From Piscirickettsiaceae bacterium (GTDB taxonomy: Bacteria; Pseudomonadota; Gammaproteobacteria; Nitrosococcales; Methylophagaceae): 5,208 nucleotides of DNA. The notes beneath the pieces were generated by a model. It was not told the origin of the DNA and did no database searches. It saw nothing but the letters and a program-made list of their open reading frames with translations. Position numbers and translations under genes: made by a program. The stretch covers positions 1 to 5,208 of the forward strand of contig DAOUSV010000121.1 in assembly GCA_030627065.1 (NCBI GenBank). Reading direction: 5' to 3'. Below, piece by piece: positions 1-5,208 of the stretch; the stretch's first letter is position 1; every line of letters begins with the position of its first letter.

Positions 1-421
1 CAATTTGTTTAAAATCAGAATCGATAAATAGAGACACAATGACATTCGCTTCAGCCATACGTTGGCAGGCATCGGTCATCTTTGACAATTGCCCTGCTAC
101 TTCTAGACCGCCTTCCGTAGTAAGTTCTTCGCGCTTTTCAGGTACTAAACAACAATCAGTGGGACGATACTTTTCTGCCATTGCCAACATGTCATCGGTA
201 ACAGCTATCTCCAAATTCATTTTAGTTTGCAAAATATCTGATAGCATTGCCACATCACGTTCTTGAATATGACGCCGATCTTCACGTAAGTGTAATGTAA
301 TACCATCGGCACCTGCTTGTTCAGCTTCAATCGCAGCTTGGATGGGATCAGGATAGCGTGTACCACGAGCCTGTCTTAGTGTTGCAATATGGTCTATATT
401 GACCCCTAGATAAATACTCAT
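1..421 (-). CDS. pdxJ: Pyridoxine 5'-phosphate synthase, N-terminal 140 residues (runs off the left edge)
   Basis: PdxJ condenses 3-amino-2-oxopropyl phosphate with 1-deoxy-D-xylulose 5-phosphate to give pyridoxine 5'-phosphate, the ring-closing step of DXP-dependent vitamin B6 synthesis in the cytosol. I translated the reverse strand from the ATG at 421-419. The product begins MSIYLGVNIDHIATLRQARG and continues with GADGITLHLREDRRHI (residues 37-52), MNLEIAVT (68-75) and CCLVPEKREELTTEGGL. It follows E. coli PdxJ almost residue for residue. His44 and Glu71 match the family's active-site His and Glu in the first half of the TIM barrel; the remaining catalytic Glu and the phosphate-binding end lie outside the window. 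About 140 of some 240 residues are present. The ATG lies 3 bp after the recO stop, with AAAAGGG upstream, so it is probably co-expressed with recO. The identification is secure; only completeness cannot be judged. Confidence 0.97.
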   Translation of the reverse strand, partial: MSIYLGVNIDHIATLRQARGTRYPDPIQAAIEAEQAGADGITLHLREDRRHIQERDVAMLSDILQTKMNLEIAVTDDMLAMAEKYRPTDCCLVPEKREELTTEGGLEVAGQLSKMTDACQRMAEANVIVSLFIDSDFKQI

Positions 422-424
422 TTT

Positions 425-1141
425 TTACCCTTTTGCATAATGTTGTAGCTCAGAAAATAACTGCCTACTCTTTAGCTGTTTGTCACCTAAATAAAACTGT
501 ATTACTGACCGCATCAATTGTTTTATTTCTTTTAGACTGTGTTGGTCAAAGTCTTGTTCTAGTAATAAATGTTGTAAACTTCGCCCTGAAATAGTGGGCT
601 GTCTATTATTATCTGCTGCTAAAGCCAAGCCGACATCCGCTTGATAAGTATAACGTAATGACTCATCGATTAGCTGCCCTGTTTCGGCTTCGTGATCAAG
701 TACTAGACCATAGCCCAAATGCATCAATAATCTTTTTTCAAATAAACGTAGTACAACTTCCGTATTTTCTTCATCTTGCAAGCCTAATAAAACAGTTTCA
801 TAAGCCTTAAATATTTCCGGTTCAGCTATATTAAGTGGTAATAACTTCACCATTAATTCATTGATGTACAAGCCACATAATGCCGATTCTGCAGTTAATT
901 GATAACGTGCAGTTACCGCTTCAGCCGTGGTCATTGTCTGTAGTTCACTACGTCCTAACCAAGATAGCATTAAGGGTTGATATATCTGTAAAATTCCCGC
1001 TTGGCTACGCTTTTTTTGCCGAACACCTTTAGCAATAAGACTTACTCGGCCATATTGTTCGCTAAATACATCCAGTAATAAGCTTGTTTCTCGATAAGGG
1101 CGCTGATGTAAAATAAAAGCAGAGGTGAATTCTACATTCAC
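425..1141 (-). CDS. recO: DNA repair protein RecO (GTG start)
   Basis: RecO is a recombination mediator. With RecR it helps load RecA onto SSB-coated single-stranded DNA in the RecF pathway of gap repair, and it can anneal complementary strands. The 238-residue product matches the family's usual length (about 240). The N-terminal OB-fold region is recognisable by AFILHQRPYRETSLLLDVFS (8-27), GRVSLIAKGVR (31-41) and the following QAGILQIYQPLMLSW stretch. The helical C-terminal part carries LYINEL (91-96) and FEKRLLMHLGYG (134-145). No zinc-binding cysteine cluster is seen, as in the E. coli type. The start is GTG at 1141-1139, one base after the era stop. The two nearby ATGs (1143-1141 and 1137-1135) are each followed at once by a stop codon in their own frame, so they cannot start the protein. 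There is no convincing Shine-Dalgarno sequence, which suggests coupling to era translation. Confidence 0.96.
   Translation of the reverse strand: MNVEFTSAFILHQRPYRETSLLLDVFSEQYGRVSLIAKGVRQKKRSQAGILQIYQPLMLSWLGRSELQTMTTAEAVTARYQLTAESALCGLYINELMVKLLPLNIAEPEIFKAYETVLLGLQDEENTEVVLRLFEKRLLMHLGYGLVLDHEAETGQLIDESLRYTYQADVGLALAADNNRQPTISGRSLQHLLLEQDFDQHSLKEIKQLMRSVIQFYLGDKQLKSRQLFSELQHYAKG
428..434 (-). promoter_or_regulatory. Ribosome binding site for pdxJ, inside the recO end
   Basis: On the minus strand AAAAGGG lies just before the recO TAA (427-425), with a 6-base spacer to the pdxJ ATG at 421. It is formed by the last codons of recO, so pdxJ initiation probably relies on ribosomes finishing recO. 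The motif is seen directly; coupling is inferred. Confidence 0.6.
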
Positions 1142-1142
1142 A

Positions 1143-2048
1143 TTAGATGTCGTCGTTATAGCCTAAGTTTTTCAGCATACGCTCATTATCGCCCCAGCCT
1201 TCACGTACTTTAACCCACAGACGTAAAAAGACTTTTTTGCTAAATAAGCTTTGCATTTCAAGGCGAGCCTCTTTACCAATCGACTTTAACAGTTCGCCTT
1301 TTTTACCAATAACGATAGATTTTTGACCATCTCGTTCAACATAAATAACAGCACCGATTCGGTATAAACCACCTTCATCATCGAACTGTTCAATTTCAAC
1401 GGTGATCGAATATGGTAGCTCCTGGCCTAAGTGGCGGAATAACTTCTCACGCACTAATTCAGCAGCTAAGAAACGAGAGCTACGGTCTGTTAACTGATCT
1501 TCAGGGAATATCAATTCACCCTCTGGCATTAACTGATCTATTTCTTGCTCTAGCTGTTTAACATTGACACCTTTACGAGCAGAAATAGGCACAACTTTGG
1601 CGAATTCAAACTCTGCCGATAGCTTTTCAATTTGAGGAAGCAGTACTTCTTTATCCGCCAGTTTATCAACTTTATTAATGACTAAAATAACTGGTGCTTT
1701 GGCACTGGATTTTAAGCGTTCTAAAACAGCCACATCTTCCACAGTCCAATTCATACCATCAACTAAAAACAAAATCACATCAACATCATTAATAGATGAA
1801 GCTGCCGAACGATTCATATAACGGTTCATTGCCCGCTTATCATCAATATGAATTCCGGGCGTATCAACATAGATAAACTGGCTAGCCTTTGTTGTTTTGA
1901 TACCCAAAATACGGTGGCGTGTTGTTTGTGGGCGACGTGATGTAATACACAATTTCTGACCTAATACACGGTTAATTAATGTCGATTTACCAACATTAGG
2001 ACGGCCGATAATGGCAACATAACCCGATTTAAACTGACTGTCTGTCAT
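1143..2048 (-). CDS. era: GTPase Era, 16S rRNA-binding ribosome maturation factor
   Basis: Era is an essential GTPase that binds near the 3' end of 16S rRNA during 30S subunit maturation. The 301 residues equal the length of E. coli Era. All G motifs are visible: G1 GRPNVGKST (15-23), G2 region RRPQTTRHRI (38-47), G3 DTPG (62-65), G4 NKVD (125-128) and G5 SAR (156-158). The linker FPEDQLTDRS is followed by the C-terminal KH domain, whose GKKG loop (248-251) is the RNA-binding GxxG element, and by the typical end LWVKVREGWGDNERMLKNLGY. Nothing is missing or unusual. The ATG overlaps the rnc stop as ATGA, with a good ribosome binding site six bases upstream inside rnc. Its position between rnc and recO is the classical one; RNase III and Era both act on rRNA, so their coupled expression makes sense. 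Confidence 0.99.
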   Translation of the reverse strand: MTDSQFKSGYVAIIGRPNVGKSTLINRVLGQKLCITSRRPQTTRHRILGIKTTKASQFIYVDTPGIHIDDKRAMNRYMNRSAASSINDVDVILFLVDGMNWTVEDVAVLERLKSSAKAPVILVINKVDKLADKEVLLPQIEKLSAEFEFAKVVPISARKGVNVKQLEQEIDQLMPEGELIFPEDQLTDRSSRFLAAELVREKLFRHLGQELPYSITVEIEQFDDEGGLYRIGAVIYVERDGQKSIVIGKKGELLKSIGKEARLEMQSLFSKKVFLRLWVKVREGWGDNERMLKNLGYNDDI

Positions 2049-2728
2049 AATTTACCTTCTAATAGCGTCAATACGCGTTCAGCTGCTCTTTGTTCAGCTT
2101 TTCGGTGACTACTACCTTGTGCCACCACAACTTTCTTTAATAATTCTATTTGGCATGATGCTTCAAAAACAGGTTGATTCGTGCCTGTTTTTATTTCTTT
2201 AACACTATAAAGAGGTAAAGCATTCTGCCGCCCTTGTAATAATTCTTGCAATCGTGTTTTAGGATCTTTAATCACTTCATTAACATCAATTGCTTGTAAA
2301 CGTTCATCAAATAATCGCAAGATTAATGATTTGGTAGGCTCCAAACCACTGTCTAAATATAAAGCACCGATAATAGACTCTACCGCATCAGCCAAAATCG
2401 ATTCACGTCGATAACCGCCACTTTTCAATTCTCCAGGGCCTAGAATCAAGACTTCACCCAAATTCAACTCACGGGCAATTTCAGCAAGTGTCACACCTTT
2501 AACCAATAAAGCACGTAAGCGACTTAACTTACCTTCTTTTGCTTGTGGAAAGTTAGAATATAGGACCTCAGCAATCACAAAACTAAGGATTGCATCCCCT
2601 AAATATTCTAAACGTTCATTATTAGTCGAACCGACACTGCGGTGACTGAGCGCTTGTTGTAATAAATCAGGGTCTTTGAATGAAACCTGCAGTTTTTTAC
2701 ATAATTCTTCTTGGCGTTGGCTTAACAT
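2045..2728 (-). CDS. rnc: Ribonuclease III
   Basis: RNase III cleaves double-stranded RNA, releasing 16S and 23S rRNA precursors from the primary transcript and processing or destabilising selected mRNAs. The 227 residues match E. coli RNase III (226), and the N-termini align so that the catalytic residues fall at the same numbers. The signature NERLEYLGD spans 37-45, with Glu38, Glu41 and Asp45; Glu65 and the pair Asp114/Glu117 (in RRESILADAVES) complete the metal-binding site. The double-stranded RNA-binding domain starts at DPKTRLQE (155-162) and ends with the SSHRKAEQRAAE helix. The ATG follows the TAG stop of the upstream gene with no gap and only a weak A-rich ribosome binding site, so initiation probably depends on upstream translation. 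Unlike E. coli, there is no separate leader before rnc in which its autoregulatory stem-loop could lie. Confidence 0.99.
   Translation of the reverse strand: MLSQRQEELCKKLQVSFKDPDLLQQALSHRSVGSTNNERLEYLGDAILSFVIAEVLYSNFPQAKEGKLSRLRALLVKGVTLAEIARELNLGEVLILGPGELKSGGYRRESILADAVESIIGALYLDSGLEPTKSLILRLFDERLQAIDVNEVIKDPKTRLQELLQGRQNALPLYSVKEIKTGTNQPVFEASCQIELLKKVVVAQGSSHRKAEQRAAERVLTLLEGKL
2055..2060 (-). promoter_or_regulatory. Ribosome binding site for era within the end of rnc
   Basis: The minus strand reads AGAAGG, then a six-base spacer, then the era ATG at 2048-2046. The site lies in the last codons of rnc, and the rnc TGA overlaps the era ATG by four bases (ATGA, 2048-2045). This arrangement supports both the chosen start and translational coupling of era to rnc. 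Confidence 0.7.
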
Positions 2729-2754
2729 CTATTTTTTCTGTTCAACATCTATTT
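2722..2754. repeat. Near-identical 13 bp direct repeat across the DUF4845-rnc junction
   Basis: On the minus strand AAATAGATGTTGA (2754-2742) and AAATAGATGTTAA (2734-2722) match at 12 of 13 bases, offset by 20 bp. The second copy contains the upstream gene's TAG stop and the rnc ATG. The first copy holds an out-of-frame ATG opening an 8-codon frame that ends at a TAA inside the rnc start region. It may be chance in A-rich sequence; a role in rnc initiation is only a possibility. Confidence 0.5.
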
Positions 2755-3109
2755 CCACATGAAAATGACCAATTAAATCAATCTGTGCCATAAATGGTTT
2801 ACGCACTTCATAATCTATAACAATCTTGGAGACGTGAACATTATTTTTACCACGAAGAATTTCAATATTATCCTCTTTGACACTAAAAATATAACCCGTA
2901 TCAAAACGTTTATACATCATCAAAAGAACTTGGTTTTTGGTCATTTTGTTATTTTTAATCTCAACTTCCATCCCATCCATGATCTGTACAACACCATAGT
3001 ATTCTTGATACATCGGTAATAAGCGCATAACAACAGTCGCAAAGAAAGCGATAATACCTAAAACGAATATCCAGCTAATTAATGTTAGCCCTTTTTGCTT
3101 CTTATACAT
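2729..3109 (-). CDS. DUF4845-type small membrane protein with prepilin-like N-terminus
   Basis: This is a 126-residue protein of unknown function. It is recognisable as the DUF4845 family member often found between lepB and rnc in gammaproteobacteria, from its position, size, single N-terminal membrane segment and the RLLPMYQEYYGV stretch (29-40). A short basic N-terminus (KKQK, 3-6) is followed by Gly7 and a hydrophobic helix (about 8-28). The order K-G-L-T-L-I-S resembles a type IV prepilin cleavage site, but the usual Glu at +5 is Ser12. The rest (about 40-126) is polar and probably outside the cytoplasm, with alternating strand-like segments such as VSKIVIDYEV (93-102). I chose the ATG at 3109 because it has a near-perfect ribosome binding site; an ATG 27 bases further upstream would overlap lepB and lacks one. 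Family assignment is from memory of the family and of synteny, not from a search. Confidence 0.85.
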   Translation of the reverse strand: MYKKQKGLTLISWIFVLGIIAFFATVVMRLLPMYQEYYGVVQIMDGMEVEIKNNKMTKNQVLLMMYKRFDTGYIFSVKEDNIEILRGKNNVHVSKIVIDYEVRKPFMAQIDLIGHFHVEIDVEQKK

Positions 3110-3115
3110 ATTCTT

Positions 3116-3121
3116 CTCCTT
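3116..3121 (-). promoter_or_regulatory. Strong Shine-Dalgarno site that decides the DUF4845 gene start
   Basis: The minus strand reads AAGGAG, a six-base spacer and the ATG at 3109-3107. The motif overlaps the lepB TAA stop (3122-3120), so ribosomes ending lepB finish on it. It is the best ribosome binding site in the window and argues for the 126-residue rather than the 135-residue form of the downstream protein. Confidence 0.8.
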
Positions 3122-3881
3122 ACTTAATTGCGTCACCGAGACGATTCCACACTATACCACCCTCATTCCAATCCCAACTCATCCAAATAAGAAATGCTTG
3201 GCCCACTAAGTTTTCCTCAGGTACCGTTCCCCAGAAGCGACTATCATTACTATTATCCCGATTATCGCCCATCACAAAATATTCACCTGCTGGAACAATC
3301 GTTTCGCCTTCCACTAATCGACGCTTAGGATCAATCAAAATATCATGACCAGACTCACCTAAAGCTTCATAATATAACTCACTTCGGGCTGGCGCAATGC
3401 TCAGTAAACTGGCATCTTTTTCTTTGGTAGTTTGAACAACTTCCTCGCCATTAATATAAACAGTCTTATTAAAATAGCCGACTTTATCGCCTGGCAAACC
3501 AATCACACGCTTAATATAATCAATCTTCGGATTATTTGGGTATCTAAACACCGCAACATCTCCACGTTCAGGTTCGCCAATTTCTAATATTTTTGTATTT
3601 ATAACAGGCAATCGTACGCCATAAGAAAACTTATTAACGAGAATAAAGTCACCTATGTGTAAGGTTGGTAACATTGATGCCGATGGAATACGGAACGGTT
3701 CGGCAATGAATGAACGAATCACTAATACCACTAAAATAATAGGGAAAAATGACTTTGCATATTCAACGATTAAAGGATCTTTCTGCTTACTGGCTCGCTG
3801 AGGGGCCCAGAAGAACATATCTATCAACCAAATTATTCCCGTTACGACAACGAGGGTGACCATTATTGCTGGAAAACTCAC
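3120..3881 (-). CDS. lepB: Signal peptidase I (GTG start)
   Basis: LepB is the inner-membrane serine protease that removes signal peptides from Sec- and Tat-exported preproteins on the periplasmic side. Two hydrophobic segments (about 4-24 and 44-60) flank a short charged cytoplasmic loop (QRASKQKD). The catalytic motif IPSASMLPTL places the nucleophile at Ser69, and DYIKRVIGLPGD places the general-base Lys at 124. The third signature, GDNRDNSNDSRFWGTVPEE, begins at Gly205. At 253 residues it is shorter than E. coli LepB (324) but in the range of many other gammaproteobacterial forms. The start is GTG at 3881-3879, chosen for its AAGGA ribosome binding site and because it supplies the whole first membrane helix; the in-frame ATG at codon 7 has no such site. 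The gene lies 15 bp after lepA, the usual arrangement. Confidence 0.98.
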   Translation of the reverse strand: MSFPAIMVTLVVVTGIIWLIDMFFWAPQRASKQKDPLIVEYAKSFFPIILVVLVIRSFIAEPFRIPSASMLPTLHIGDFILVNKFSYGVRLPVINTKILEIGEPERGDVAVFRYPNNPKIDYIKRVIGLPGDKVGYFNKTVYINGEEVVQTTKEKDASLLSIAPARSELYYEALGESGHDILIDPKRRLVEGETIVPAGEYFVMGDNRDNSNDSRFWGTVPEENLVGQAFLIWMSWDWNEGGIVWNRLGDAIK

Positions 3882-3889
3882 TTAGAACG

Positions 3890-3894
3890 TCCTT
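3890..3894 (-). promoter_or_regulatory. Shine-Dalgarno site for lepB in the lepA-lepB gap
   Basis: AAGGA on the minus strand lies 8 bases before the GTG at 3881-3879, in the 15-base gap after the lepA TAA (3899-3897). It supports the GTG start of lepB over the internal ATG at 3863. The gap is too short for a full promoter or terminator. Confidence 0.65.
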
Positions 3895-3896
3895 TT

Positions 3897-5208
3897 TTAT
3901 TTCTTAGATAACTGTAAAACAGCTAAAAATGCTTCTTGCGGCACATCAACCTTACCAATTGACTTCATCCGCTTCTTACCTTTCTTCTGTTTATCCAGTA
4001 ACTTACGTTTTCGTGACACATCACCGCCGTAACATTTGGCGATTACATTCTTACGCATGGCTTTCACAGTCGAACGTGAAATAATATGTCCGCCAATGGC
4101 TGCTTGAATCGCAATATCAAACATCTGACGAGGGATAAGCTCTTTCATTTTTTCAACTAATTGACGACCACGACTCACACTATCATCCACATGGACAATC
4201 ATTGATAAGGCATCAACACGCTCACCATTGATTAAAATATCTAATTTCACCAATTTCGCTGGTTGGAATCTAATGAAATGATAATCCAAAGAGGCATAAC
4301 CACGACTAACTGATTTAATCCTATCAAAGAAATCAATCACCACCTCATTCATCGGTAACTCGTAACTAACCGCTACTTGTTTGCCCATATATTGCATGGT
4401 TTTTTGTACGCCACGTTTTTCAATACATAAGGTAATTACAGCACCCAAATGTTCTTGTGGCACTAAAATATCAGCAATAACGATAGGTTCACGAATTTCT
4501 TCAACCGAGCCTACGTCTGGTAATAACGAAGGGTTTTCAATATTTAGAACTTCACCTTTACGTGTTAACACTTCAAAAACCACTGTCGGTGCAGTTGTGA
4601 TTAAATCAAGATCATATTCACGCTCTAAACGCTCTTGAATGATCTCCATATGCAATAAGCCTAAAAAACCACAGCGGAAACCGAAGCCTAATGCTTGTGA
4701 GCTTTCTGGTTCGAAGAATAGTGATGCATCATTCAAGCGTAATTTAGCCAACGCCTCGCGAAACATTTCAAAGTCTTCAGAACTCACGGGGAATATACCG
4801 GCATAAACTTGTGGTGTTGCTGATTTAAATCCAGGTAAAGCTTCACTAGCCCCGTGATGTACATGAGTTAAAGTATCACCCACTGGCGCACCATTAATAT
4901 CTTTAACACCAGAAATGACATAACCTACTTCACCGCAATACAAACCATCTCGTTCGCTACGTTTAGGTGTAAACACCCCTACTTGTTCAACTTGATATTC
5001 TTGTCCCGTCGACATCACACGAATTTTGTCACGTTTTTTAATGCTTCCTTGTGTGATTTTTACCAAGGAAATAACGCCGACATAATTATCAAACCAAGAA
5101 TCGATAATCAATGCTTTTAATTCACCATCAGCATCGCCTACAGGTGCAGGTATCCGATCAACTAAAGATTCAAGTAAGTCTTCAATGCCAATTCCTGTTT
5201 TAGCACTA
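3897..5208 (-). CDS. lepA: Elongation factor 4 (LepA GTPase), C-terminal 436 residues (runs off the right edge)
   Basis: LepA/EF4 is a ribosome-binding translational GTPase, related to EF-G, that affects elongation under stress and initiation or 30S assembly. The open frame continues to the window edge, so the gene is cut at its 5' end and not degraded. The first full codons read SAKTGIGIEDLLESLV, which is the G5 motif at the end of the GTPase domain; G1-G4 lie outside. Next come domain II (ALIIDSWFDNYVGV, MSTGQEY, GEVGYVISGVKDINGAPVGDT), the EF-G-like middle domains (LNDASLFFEPESSQALGFGF and the following GLLHMEIIQERLERE), the GERVDAL segment, and the LepA-specific C-terminal domain (FDIAIQAAIGGHIISRST, then AKCYGGDVSRKRKLLDKQKKGKKRMK). 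The match to the last ~436 of E. coli's 599 residues is close throughout, and it ends normally at TAA. It is the first visible gene of the run; any operon promoter is outside the window. Confidence 0.98.
   Translation of the reverse strand, partial: SAKTGIGIEDLLESLVDRIPAPVGDADGELKALIIDSWFDNYVGVISLVKITQGSIKKRDKIRVMSTGQEYQVEQVGVFTPKRSERDGLYCGEVGYVISGVKDINGAPVGDTLTHVHHGASEALPGFKSATPQVYAGIFPVSSEDFEMFREALAKLRLNDASLFFEPESSQALGFGFRCGFLGLLHMEIIQERLEREYDLDLITTAPTVVFEVLTRKGEVLNIENPSLLPDVGSVEEIREPIVIADILVPQEHLGAVITLCIEKRGVQKTMQYMGKQVAVSYELPMNEVVIDFFDRIKSVSRGYASLDYHFIRFQPAKLVKLDILINGERVDALSMIVHVDDSVSRGRQLVEKMKELIPRQMFDIAIQAAIGGHIISRSTVKAMRKNVIAKCYGGDVSRKRKLLDKQKKGKKRMKSIGKVDVPQEAFLAVLQLSKK

Noticed and set aside
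39..266. Open frame of 75 codons on the plus strand
   Set aside because: It lies wholly antisense to pdxJ, which has a clear family match. The translated product resembles nothing and has no ribosome binding site that I can see.
2834..3019. Open frame of 61 codons on the plus strand opposite the DUF4845 gene
   Set aside because: Its Ile/Phe/Asn-rich product is what AT-rich antisense sequence gives by chance. The minus-strand gene has the strong ribosome binding site and the family features.
2729..3136. Longer 135-residue form of the DUF4845 protein starting at 3136
   Set aside because: That start overlaps the last codons of lepB and lacks a ribosome binding site. The ATG at 3109 has AAGGAG at ideal spacing and gives the usual short basic N-terminus before the membrane helix.
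3082..3348. Open frame of 88 codons on the plus strand spanning the lepB end
   Set aside because: It is antisense to the conserved C-terminal signature of LepB and to the start of the next gene, with no recognisable domain.
4381..4638. Open frame of 85 codons on the plus strand within lepA
   Set aside because: It is a shadow of the highly conserved lepA coding sequence, with no independent support.
3897..5111. LepA as a complete 404-residue protein starting at TTG 5111
   Set aside because: The reading frame continues upstream to the window edge with clear LepA sequence (SAKTG and domain linker). The TTG is an internal Leu codon in ALIIDSWFDNY.
1..5208. Search for a mobile element, defence system, CRISPR array, tRNA or intrinsic terminator
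   Set aside because: The window is almost fully occupied by seven conserved housekeeping genes with gaps of 0-15 bp. I saw no inverted-repeat ends, spaced repeats, tRNA-like folds, or GC-rich stems followed by T-runs in the gaps.

Overview
The window is a compact, single-direction stretch of seven bacterial housekeeping genes, all on the minus strand. In transcription order (right to left) they are lepA (its N-terminal part lies beyond the right edge), lepB, a small DUF4845-type membrane protein gene, rnc, era, recO and pdxJ (its C-terminal part lies beyond the left edge). This gene order and the protein sequences, which I compared from memory with the E. coli counterparts, point to a gammaproteobacterium. 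A DUF4845 gene between lepB and rnc is typical of non-enteric members such as pseudomonads, methylotrophs and sulfur oxidisers. The DNA is moderately AT-rich (about 40% GC by eye) and TTA leucine codons are frequent. I cannot name a genus; a Thiotrichales/Methylophaga-like bacterium is only a guess.

Layout: lepA (3897-5208), 15 bp gap, lepB (3120-3881), 10 bp gap carrying a strong ribosome binding site, DUF4845 gene (2729-3109), no gap, rnc (2045-2728), 4 bp ATGA overlap, era (1143-2048), 1 bp gap, recO (425-1141), 3 bp gap, pdxJ (1-421). No gap is large enough for an ordinary promoter or terminator. The simplest reading is one transcription unit with translational coupling at several junctions, although promoters inside coding regions cannot be excluded.

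Functionally the cluster joins translation quality control (LepA/EF4), preprotein maturation at the membrane (LepB), double-stranded RNA processing of rRNA precursors (RNase III), 16S rRNA/30S maturation (Era), recombinational repair (RecO) and vitamin B6 synthesis (PdxJ). All visible catalytic motifs are intact, with no frameshift, insertion sequence, CRISPR array, tRNA or sign of foreign DNA.

I found no new biological system here. The points worth a second look are small: a prepilin-like N-terminus on the DUF4845 protein, two GTG starts (recO and lepB), an ATG-TGA start-stop pair at the era/recO junction, a near-perfect 13 bp direct repeat across the rnc start, and the absence of any separate rnc leader.
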